DNA from: a bacterium
Lineage (GTDB): Bacteria > Fidelibacterota > UBA2242
Assembly: GCA_018895675.1 (NCBI GenBank)
Contig: JAHIOG010000520.1
Coordinates: forward strand, 1-14,315
Length of the DNA stretch: 14,315 bases
Reading direction: 5' to 3'
This document shows, piece after piece, positions 6,883 to 12,656 of this stretch. Under the pieces are notes generated by a model. That model did not search any database. It worked only from the letters and a program-made list of their open reading frames with translations, and was not told where the DNA came from. The stretch's first letter is position 1, and each line of letters opens with the position of its first letter. Position numbers and translations under genes: made by a program.

Positions 6883-8244
6883 ATGAAAGAAAAATCTTGG
6901 AAGGAGGTGAAATTATGGAAAAGATGGAAAGTCATACTATTAGTTCTTTCTTCAATATTTTTCGCAATTTTTTTAGGAGTATTATTTCTTTCTCCTTTGA
7001 AAGTAATACTAGTCAAGCCTTCCAAAACTCTGAGTGAAGAGGAGCGCTTAGATGGGTTCGTTAAACTTTGGGATACTGTTAAGAACCATTTTGTCTACTT
7101 CGATCAAGTCTCGGCGTTGGATTGGGATAAGGTATTGGAAGAATATAAACCCAAAGTAAAGGCTGCTCAAACAGCTGCTGAATATTACAATGTCCTCCAG
7201 GAGATGATGGCTCTTCTTAAGGATGGCCATACTAGTGTCCTGTCTCCTTTCTTTTTTAATCCATTTTACCGAGCTATACCGCCTTTTCAATTAAGAGGGA
7301 TAGAAGGTCGAATAATAATTACCGAAGTAAGAAAAGGTGATCCTGACATCCAAGCTTATGGTTTACAACCGGGAATGGAAGTTATAGCCATTAATGGCAA
7401 GTCCATTAATGAGGTTTTAAAAGAGGTTATGGTATGTATATCTGCTTCTACATCTCAAGCCCTTGAGCTTAAAAGCTATCAGCAGCTTTTAATGGGTTAC
7501 AAAGGAACATATATCAATCTTACGGTTAAAGATGCAAAGGGGAATAAACGATCGGTAAAACTTAAACGGAAGGTTAACTTTCATGAAATGTTATGTTATT
7601 TAGGTATATTTTGTGATTTAGTAGAATCTCATTACTTGGAAGATAAAATAGGCTATATTCATATCCGGAATTTTATAACAGAGGGAGTAATTAAAGAATT
7701 CGATCAAGCTTTAGACAAATTAATGGAAACAGAAGGATTAATTTTAGACTTACGGAGTACTCTCGGAGGAAATTCTAGATATAGTTTTAGTGTCGCTGGA
7801 CGCTTAATCGATGGAGCCATTCCCGGATTCAAAATTCTTATTAATAAAACAGGAAAGATAAATGAATCAGAGTTACCATTGATTAAAACTATCAAGCCTA
7901 GAGGCAAGCCATATTTGAAACCAGTGGTTGTTTTGGTAGATGCGGGTACTGTAAGTGCCACTGAAAATGCCCTGGTGGGATTACATTACTCAAAAAGAGT
8001 ATTGATTGTTGGGGAAGCGACCTGTGGAAGCACAGGCCAACCTGTTTTCATTAAGTTACCTTATGAGGGAAAGGCTCGTATTTGTGCCAGTATATCTGCT
8101 TATCCTGATGGCAAGCCATTTGTAGGGGTTGGGATTATCCCTGATGTGAAAGTACATCCCACCATTGATGGTATTAGTTCAGATAAGGATGAGGTTTTGG
8201 AAAAAGGTATTGAAATTGTAAAAGAATTGATAAGAGAGTTGTGA
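6883..8244 (+). CDS. Membrane-anchored S41-family peptidase
   Basis: The 453-aa product starts with a basic stretch and one hydrophobic segment (about 16-36, VILLVLSSIFFAIFLGVLFL), so it is probably anchored by its N-terminus and faces outward. A helical domain (about 55-120) ends in KDGHTSVLSP, a PDZ-like part lies at about 138-230, and the S41 core is about 255-430, with LILDLRSTLGGN, VDAGTVSATENA (probable nucleophile Ser358, Glu361) and VGEATCGSTGQP. Where Ctp-type S41 enzymes have a catalytic Lys, this protein has Ser383 in GST, so His116 of DGHTS probably serves as in the tricorn-like subgroup. Start choice is not settled: ATG 6883 has AGAAGG upstream, but a stronger AAGGAGGTGA at 6901-6910 points to an out-of-frame ATG at 6915 or to the in-frame GTG at 6907. 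The substrate is unknown. Confidence 0.85.
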   Translation: MKEKSWKEVKLWKRWKVILLVLSSIFFAIFLGVLFLSPLKVILVKPSKTLSEEERLDGFVKLWDTVKNHFVYFDQVSALDWDKVLEEYKPKVKAAQTAAEYYNVLQEMMALLKDGHTSVLSPFFFNPFYRAIPPFQLRGIEGRIIITEVRKGDPDIQAYGLQPGMEVIAINGKSINEVLKEVMVCISASTSQALELKSYQQLLMGYKGTYINLTVKDAKGNKRSVKLKRKVNFHEMLCYLGIFCDLVESHYLEDKIGYIHIRNFITEGVIKEFDQALDKLMETEGLILDLRSTLGGNSRYSFSVAGRLIDGAIPGFKILINKTGKINESELPLIKTIKPRGKPYLKPVVVLVDAGTVSATENALVGLHYSKRVLIVGEATCGSTGQPVFIKLPYEGKARICASISAYPDGKPFVGVGIIPDVKVHPTIDGISSDKDEVLEKGIEIVKELIREL

Positions 8245-8246
8245 TG

Positions 8247-8357
8247 GGCAAAACTGTGTATAACAGCGAATATGCGGTTCGCTCTCTTCGGTCGCTTACC
8301 CAAATTGATTTATTCCGCAACTTCGCATATTCGCATTCCGTTATACGCAATTTTGCC
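8247..8357. repeat. Long two-armed inverted repeat, attC-like, after the S41 peptidase gene
   Basis: The outer arms are GGCAAAA (8247-8253) with TTTTGCC (8351-8357), and GTATAAC (8258-8264) with GTTATAC (8340-8346). The inner arms GCGAATATGCG (8266-8276) and CGCATATTCGC (8324-8334) are a perfect 11-bp match. The spacer between inner and outer arms is 1 nt on the left and 5 nt (ATTCC) on the right. The loop is 47 nt. The GTATAAC/GTTATAC heptamers are close to the RYYYAAC/GTTRRRY core boxes of integron attC sites, with one base off in each. It begins 2 bp after the peptidase stop codon. No integrase gene is in the window. Confidence 0.6.
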
Positions 8358-8389
8358 TCAATAACAATGAATTGTGGAGATTAATTAAT

Positions 8390-9727
8390 ATGTACAAGCG
8401 GTTTCTATTTGTGATACTCGTGGTCTTTAGCTTTATTGGATGTTCATCCCAGAAGTACTTAATTCGTAAAGTAGGGGATACAGACTTTACAAGGAGATCA
8501 TTCGAGACAATAACTGATTCTTTGTCACTTTTGAAGCTTCTTCAATATGGGTACTTCGATCAAGCAGGAGATTTACTCTCCCAACATCCAGACTCTGGTT
8601 CGAATGAATTTATATTAGCCGAGGGAATGCTAAATTTCTACTATGGGAGAAAAAAAGAAGCGGAGCAACCTTTACTCAAAGTGTTCAAAGACGATAGAGA
8701 CTCTACAAGAATAGACCTTTCTTTTAACACGCTGTGTCAATTGTATTTATATCATGAAAAATTTGATCAACTTGAAGGTCTCATCAATACCGCCCGGAAA
8801 AAGAGAATTCAAATAGACTCAACTGACAGAATGCTATCCACAGCTTACGGTCAAATGTCTCCTTATGATATTCAGTCAAGTGATTCAAAAACTGTAGTTC
8901 CAATGTTAATTAGTCTTTCCGGATGTCCAACCATCAAAATAGAAATCAACAATCAAGGTACAGAAACCTTTTGGCTGGATACTGGCGCAGGATTAAATGT
9001 GATTTCCTCAGATCTGGCACAGAAGTATGGCATTCATCCAATCACCGAGGGAGAAGGGGAAGCAGGTACCGCTACTGACAAGAAAGTTCCCTTCCAAATA
9101 GGATTTATTGAATCAATCCAAATTGGAGATATAGTTGTTAAAAATGTTCCAGTGATGATTTTCGATTCCAAATATTTGAAGTTCAAACCTCTCGGATTTA
9201 TTAACTTGTTTCGAATAGATGGAGTCCTTGGCTGGCCACTACTTTCGAAATTCAAGACGACATTGAACTACCCCCAACAAATAGTTTGTTTTGAACCCAT
9301 CTCTGTTAGCAAAGAGGGATACGAAACGAGAAATTTCTTTTGGTATGAGATTCCTTTTGTAGAAGTCGCTATAAACTCTTTATATCCCATGAATTTCTTT
9401 TTTGATACAGGTGCAAATAGGTCATCTTTGACTCCCATTGGTATGAGGAAGATGGATTCTCGCTTTCCAAAACTGAAATCATCTTTAGGCTGTACCATTG
9501 GAGCAGGTGGAGCCAAATTTAGAAAGATTCAAAAGTTGGAGAGAGCAACCATCACAATAGATAAATTTAATATCAGTCCTTTAACACTGTCTATTCATGA
9601 AGATTATAACAAGCATATAATTCAAAAGGATGGCACTTTAGGAGGAGACATTTTAAGAAATTTTATTGTTACACTTGATCCGGTTCAAGGGCGTTTTATT
9701 TTAGAGCATATATCTAACAATCATTAA
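8390..9727 (+). CDS. Lipoprotein with helical repeats and two retropepsin-like aspartic protease lobes
   Basis: The 445-aa product has an N-terminal signal ending in a lipobox (SFIGC, Cys18), so it should be lipid-anchored outside the cytoplasm. Residues of about 45-140 look like TPR-type helical repeats (AEGMLNFYYGRKKEAEQPLL). Two copies of the retropepsin signature follow: FWLDTGAGLNVIS (Asp197) with VLGWPLL (about 280-285), and FFFDTGANRSSLT (Asp339) with TLGGDIL (about 416-422). Each lobe thus has its DTG Asp and its hydrophobic-Gly motif. Two lobes in one chain could form a pepsin-like active site without dimerisation. The start is ATG 8390, preceded by GGAG 11 bp upstream; an in-frame TTG at 8372 is less likely because it would add charged residues before the signal peptide. 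It is bounded by hairpins on both sides. The substrate is unknown. Confidence 0.85.
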   Translation: MYKRFLFVILVVFSFIGCSSQKYLIRKVGDTDFTRRSFETITDSLSLLKLLQYGYFDQAGDLLSQHPDSGSNEFILAEGMLNFYYGRKKEAEQPLLKVFKDDRDSTRIDLSFNTLCQLYLYHEKFDQLEGLINTARKKRIQIDSTDRMLSTAYGQMSPYDIQSSDSKTVVPMLISLSGCPTIKIEINNQGTETFWLDTGAGLNVISSDLAQKYGIHPITEGEGEAGTATDKKVPFQIGFIESIQIGDIVVKNVPVMIFDSKYLKFKPLGFINLFRIDGVLGWPLLSKFKTTLNYPQQIVCFEPISVSKEGYETRNFFWYEIPFVEVAINSLYPMNFFFDTGANRSSLTPIGMRKMDSRFPKLKSSLGCTIGAGGAKFRKIQKLERATITIDKFNISPLTLSIHEDYNKHIIQKDGTLGGDILRNFIVTLDPVQGRFILEHISNNH

Positions 9728-9753
9728 CTTTTGGCTCAGCTATAGCGAAACAG

Positions 9754-9900
9754 CTCATAACAACAGGTTTACGACGCTAATGCTAAATATTTGGAGAGTA
9801 TTGAGTGTGTTTTCAAAAGTTAGGTGGTTTTTTAACTATCCTCCAAAAGACTATAGAAACCGACACACCAAAAACTTCGTAAACCTGCAAAACATTACAG
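9754..9900. repeat. Long inverted repeat, attC-like, after the double-retropepsin gene
   Basis: Inner arms CAGGTTTACGA (9764-9774) and TCGTAAACCTG (9877-9887) are a perfect 11-bp pair around a 102-nt loop. Outer arms are weak: CTCATAAC on the left (GTTATGAG on the - strand) against CATTACAG on the right. As in the hairpin at 8247-8357, the GTTA-type heptamer lies close to the inner stem (2 nt) and the other side has a longer spacer (5-6 nt). The attC resemblance is weaker here. I see nothing else in 9728-9916 except the ribosome-binding site AAAGGGAG at 9904-9911. Confidence 0.5.
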
Positions 9901-9916
9901 TTTAAAGGGAGTATCT

Positions 9917-10447
9917 ATGAAAAAAGTATATCTATTTAAAGTTGCTTTGAAGCATCGGAAAAGGCTTTGGCGTCGCATTGAGGTCAGGAGTGACCAGACA
10001 CTTGGTGATTTTGATAATATCATTCGTGATGCATTCAATCATGATACATGGGACCATCTAAGCGAATTCTTTAGGGAACGATGGTCACAGGGAGGTTTTG
10101 GTGAGATCTATCCTGACGGAAGGGGCAACGGCGCTAAAAAGCGGATTGAGCGACTTGGTTTATCTGAAGGTGATAAATTTGGGTACGTCTATGACTTCGG
10201 CGATGAAATCCATCATGTTCTTACTTTGGAAAAGATAATGGAACCGGAAAGGGGTGTTAAATATCCTCGGGTAATTTCGAAAAACAAGCCAAGGTATCGC
10301 TACTGTGAGATGTGCGAAGAACAAGGGAAGAAGACAATTGCCAAATGGATTTGCATGGAATGCCCAGATGAGGGAAGTGAAATGTTTTTATGCGAAGATT
10401 GCATGGATGAGCATGATGGTCATTATGCGGAGGAAATAGTTTACTAA
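9917..10447 (+). CDS. pRiA4b ORF-3-like protein with cysteine-rich zinc-binding tail
   Basis: The 176-aa product matches the pRiA4b ORF-3-like family, known from plasmids and many accessory regions and without an established biochemical role. The N-terminal part reads as the typical start (VYLFKVALKHRKRLWRRIEV), and residues 88-100 carry the family hallmark FGYVYDFGDEIHH. After that comes a zinc-finger-like tail with CEMC (130-133), CMEC (146-149), CEDC (159-162) and His166/His169, enough ligands for two zinc ions. AAAGGGAG before ATG 9917 supports the start. It ends 16 bp before the hypE start, so hypE may be read from the same transcript, but I see no functional link to hydrogenase maturation. 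Confidence 0.8.
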   Translation: MKKVYLFKVALKHRKRLWRRIEVRSDQTLGDFDNIIRDAFNHDTWDHLSEFFRERWSQGGFGEIYPDGRGNGAKKRIERLGLSEGDKFGYVYDFGDEIHHVLTLEKIMEPERGVKYPRVISKNKPRYRYCEMCEEQGKKTIAKWICMECPDEGSEMFLCEDCMDEHDGHYAEEIVY

Positions 10448-10463
10448 TAGTGGAAGTAATAAG

Positions 10464-11477
10464 ATGAATGGACAAGATCGAATAACAAAAGCTCACGGCA
10501 GCGGTGGAAAACTCACTCACGATTTAATCAGGAATTTATTTGTCAAATATTTTGATAATGACAGGTTGAACTCGCTTGGTGATTCTGCTATTCTTGGGAA
10601 AACAGACGGGGAATTGGTTTTTACTACGGATTCTCATGTTGTGAAACCACTTTTTTACCCCGGTGGAGATATTGGAAAATTATCGGTTGCAGGTACAGTG
10701 AACGATTTAGCGGTCTGTGGCGCTAAACCGCTGTGGATTTCGTGTGGAATGATTATCGAGGAAGGTTTTGAAATTTCACTATTGGAAAAGATCGCCGCTT
10801 CTATGAAACAGACGGCTGATGAGGCGGGAGTGCAAATCGTAACCGGTGATACGAAAGTGGTTGAAAAGGGCAATGCCGACGGGATTTATATAAATACCGC
10901 AGGGGTAGGAGTTCTGCCGGACGGAGTGAATCTTTCACTTGATAAAGTTTGCCCCGGTGATAAAGTTTTCGTGAGCGGTTATATCGGGGATCATGAGGCG
11001 GCGATAATTAGAGCGCGTGAGGAATTTAATATTAATATCGATATTGAAAGCGATTGTACGCCGGTTTGTGATTTGACTTCGGAACTCGTTTCACAAATCC
11101 CGGGTTTGCGCATTATGCGCGATCCTACAAGAGGCGGCTTAGCTACAACATTGAATGAATTTGTCTGGGGAAGAAATTTTGGTATTCGTATTTATGAAAA
11201 TGATATACCGGTTAGAGAAGTTGTGCGCGGGCTTTGTGAACCACTGGGATTTGATCCATTGTATATGGCTAATGAAGGAAAAGTTGTTTTTATTGTAGGA
11301 CAAGATAGCTCTGAAAAAGCATTGTCAATTTTGAAATCCCATCCGCTTGGCAAGAATGGTAAGATGATTGGCGAAGTAATAAGTGTGCCTAAGGGGAAAG
11401 TATTATTGAAAACGCAGATCGGCAGCTCGCGGATTCTTGATATGCTGACCGGTGAAATGCTGCCGAGAATATGTTAG
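10464..11477 (+). CDS. hypE: Carbamoyl dehydratase HypE
   Basis: HypE accepts a carbamoyl group from HypF on its C-terminal Cys and dehydrates it with ATP to thiocyanate, the cyanide donor for the HypCD iron center. The 337-aa product is of normal family length and has the PurM-like features: HGSGGKLTHDLI (11-22), LGDSAIL, FTTDSHVVKPLFYPGGDIG (53-71), GTVNDLAV and DPTRGGLATTLNE (220-232). It ends in LPRIC, with Cys337 as the acceptor residue. It lies 4.4 kb after hypD, behind four unrelated genes, although hypE is commonly next to hypD. A usable ribosome-binding site (GGAAG) is 9 bp upstream of the ATG. No gene of the hyp set follows it; a REP unit starts 2 bp after the stop. Confidence 0.97.
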   Translation: MNGQDRITKAHGSGGKLTHDLIRNLFVKYFDNDRLNSLGDSAILGKTDGELVFTTDSHVVKPLFYPGGDIGKLSVAGTVNDLAVCGAKPLWISCGMIIEEGFEISLLEKIAASMKQTADEAGVQIVTGDTKVVEKGNADGIYINTAGVGVLPDGVNLSLDKVCPGDKVFVSGYIGDHEAAIIRAREEFNINIDIESDCTPVCDLTSELVSQIPGLRIMRDPTRGGLATTLNEFVWGRNFGIRIYENDIPVREVVRGLCEPLGFDPLYMANEGKVVFIVGQDSSEKALSILKSHPLGKNGKMIGEVISVPKGKVLLKTQIGSSRILDMLTGEMLPRIC

Positions 11478-11478
11478 G

Positions 11479-11505
11479 TACGTAAGTCAAACACTCTTGT
11501 TTGAC
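11479..11505. repeat. REP hairpin of RAYT-2 family, unit a
   Basis: The motif TACGTAA is followed by a hairpin with arms GTCAAACA (11486-11493) and TGTTTGAC (11498-11505) and loop CTCT. It begins 2 bp after the hypE stop codon. The TACGTAA plus GTCAAACA hairpin recurs at 11715-11743 and 12461-12487, and its left half at 11594-11617 and 12560-12582. Confidence 0.8.
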
Positions 11506-11555
11506 TATTAATGGTATGTGTTGATTTAGGAATGAGTTATATGATGAATAAGAAC

Positions 11556-11617
11556 CACAATCGTCAAAGACATCTTCTACAAGAGTGATTGTGTTACGTA
11601 AATCGAACACTCCTGAT
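11556..11617. repeat. REP unit of RAYT-2 family, unit b (62-bp form)
   Basis: This 62-bp stretch has a near copy at 12523-12584, with only a few substitutions. It contains CACAATC (11556-11562) and GATTGTG (11587-11593) as arms around a long loop that holds CAAAGACATCTTC. The spacer GTTACGTAA and the half hairpin CGAACACTCCTG follow. The right arm of the second hairpin is missing in this copy. Confidence 0.8.
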
Positions 11618-11640
11618 CATTGATAATCAGGATGTTTTTT
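11611..11640 (+). terminator. Rho-independent terminator-like hairpin after hypE
   Basis: TCCTGAT (11611-11617) and ATCAGGA (11626-11632) form a 7-bp stem with an 8-nt loop, followed by TGTTTTTT. It lies about 135 bp after the hypE stop codon and could end the transcript that carries hypE. It overlaps the end of REP unit b. Confidence 0.6.
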
Positions 11641-11696
11641 GTGTTATATTAGTTTATTTTATTTTGGGACAGGGTTGGTTATATGATACTGATTCC

Positions 11697-11743
11697 GCAA
11701 TCAGGAGTGATTGCGTTACGTAAATCAAAGATTCCTGTTTGAC
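11697..11743. repeat. REP doublet of RAYT-2 family, unit c, upstream of RAYT-2
   Basis: This is the clearest view of the two-hairpin plan. Hairpin 1 is GCAATCA-GGAG-TGATTGC (11697-11714), perfect with a GGAG loop. The spacer is GTTACGTAA. Hairpin 2 is a degenerate copy of the CTCC-loop hairpin (TCAAAGATTCCTGTTTGA). The doublet ends 26 bp before the RAYT-2 start codon. Confidence 0.75.
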
Positions 11744-11769
11744 TGATTAAATATATCGAGGACCAAAAT

Positions 11770-12438
11770 ATGTCGAACAAAGATATTCTCGATCATAAAA
11801 TCTTTTATCGGAGAAATCTACCTCATTACCAGCCTGAATCGGGCATTTTCTTTATTTCTTACCGCCTTAATTTTGATCTACCGTTAGAGATTATTGAAAA
11901 ACTTATCCAGCAGAAACAAGAATTTGCAAAACGAAAAAAAGTATTTAAAAATAAAAACGAAAAATCGGAAAAACTGGATTTTGAAAAACAACAATTTTAT
12001 TTCATCGACAATTATCTGGGATTATGTAAAAATGGCCCAAAATATTTATCTAACCCAAATATTGCACAGATCGTCAAGGACAGCTTGTTCTTTATGAATA
12101 AAGAGCAATATGAATTGTACTGTTTTTGTGTTATGCCGAATCATGTTCATGTATTAATGAAACCGCTGGAAAAGAAGAACGGAATATTTTATTCTTTTGC
12201 GGAAATATTAAAAGGACATAAAGGCAGCACTGCCCGGAAAGCGAATATATTTTTGAATAAAACTGGAAGCTTTTGGCATAAAGAAAGTTATGATCATTTA
12301 ATCCGGTCACAACAGGAGTTTGAAGATACTGTTTGGTATATAGTGAATAATCCCATAAAGGCGCATTTAATTGATGATTATCGGAAGTGGAAACATACCT
12401 GGATTGCCGAGTATGTTAAGAAAGAAATGGGCTTGTAA
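11770..12438 (+). CDS. REP-associated tyrosine transposase (RAYT-2), Y1/HUH family
   Basis: This 222-aa Y1-type transposase differs clearly from RAYT-1. The HUH motif is in CVMPNHVHVLMKPL (His125 and His127), and the likely nucleophile is Tyr190 in WYIVNNPIKAHLI. SFWHKESYDHLIRS (167-180) is typical of this RAYT subgroup. A lysine-rich insert (about 50-75) lies between the first beta strand and the rest and is absent from RAYT-1. GAGG at 11759-11762 is a reasonable ribosome-binding site for ATG 11770. REP units a, b and c lie upstream, and d and e downstream, all of one family and different in sequence from the RAYT-1 REPs. The coding sequence is intact. Confidence 0.88.
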   Translation: MSNKDILDHKIFYRRNLPHYQPESGIFFISYRLNFDLPLEIIEKLIQQKQEFAKRKKVFKNKNEKSEKLDFEKQQFYFIDNYLGLCKNGPKYLSNPNIAQIVKDSLFFMNKEQYELYCFCVMPNHVHVLMKPLEKKNGIFYSFAEILKGHKGSTARKANIFLNKTGSFWHKESYDHLIRSQQEFEDTVWYIVNNPIKAHLIDDYRKWKHTWIAEYVKKEMGL

Positions 12439-12445
12439 CAGAGCT

Positions 12446-12487
12446 ATAATCAAGGATGATTACGTAAGTCAAACACTCCTGTTTGAC
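12446..12487. repeat. REP doublet of RAYT-2 family, unit d
   Basis: The first part is a short degenerate hairpin (AATCA-AGGA-TGATT), followed by TACGTAA and a perfect hairpin GTCAAACA-CTCC-TGTTTGAC (12468-12487). It starts 8 bp after the RAYT-2 stop codon. Confidence 0.75.
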
Positions 12488-12522
12488 TATCCTGATTTGG
12501 GATTGAGTAATAAGTCAGAAAG

Positions 12523-12582
12523 CACAATCATCAAAGACATCTTCGACAAGAGTGATTGCGTTACGTAAGTCAAACACTCCTG
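12523..12582. repeat. REP unit of RAYT-2 family, unit e, cut by the IS1111-like element
   Basis: This is the second copy of the 62-bp unit seen at 11556-11617. It has arms CAATCA (12525-12530) and TGATTG (12553-12558), the spacer GTTACGTAA, then GTCAAACACTCCTG. The right arm of the last hairpin is absent here. A fitting right arm, TGTTTGATTATTA, is found at 14165-14177 beyond the IS110-family element. Confidence 0.75.
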
Positions 12583-12591
12583 ATATTATCC

Positions 12592-12601
12592 TTGTCCTTT
12601 A
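12592..12601. repeat. Left subterminal inverted repeat of the IS1111-like element
   Basis: TTGTCCTTTA here is the exact reverse complement of 14150-14159. Confidence 0.75.
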
Positions 12602-12630
12602 CCAATTGCGTTGTCAACTTCAATTGGTAA
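12599..12630 (+). promoter_or_regulatory. Perfect hairpin in the transposase leader
   Basis: TTACCAATTG (12599-12608) and CAATTGGTAA (12621-12630) pair perfectly over 10 bp with a 12-nt loop, ending 26 bp before the start codon. Its left arm overlaps the subterminal inverted repeat by three bases. It may shield the transposase from outside transcripts or bind the recombinase. Confidence 0.5.
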
Positions 12631-12656
12631 CTCACAAATTAAAACAGGAGGACAGG

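Noticed and set aside
11478..12590. CRISPR-like array around RAYT-2
   Set aside because: The repeats are hairpin pairs of unequal length with irregular spacing, two forms and no unique spacers of constant size. They fit REP elements better, and no cas gene is present.
12552..12656. N-terminal extension of the IS110-type transposase from an upstream ATG
   Set aside because: These codons lie in the REP unit and the IS tip, and the strong ribosome-binding site ACAGGAGG points to ATG 12657, just before the conserved GIDLH domain.
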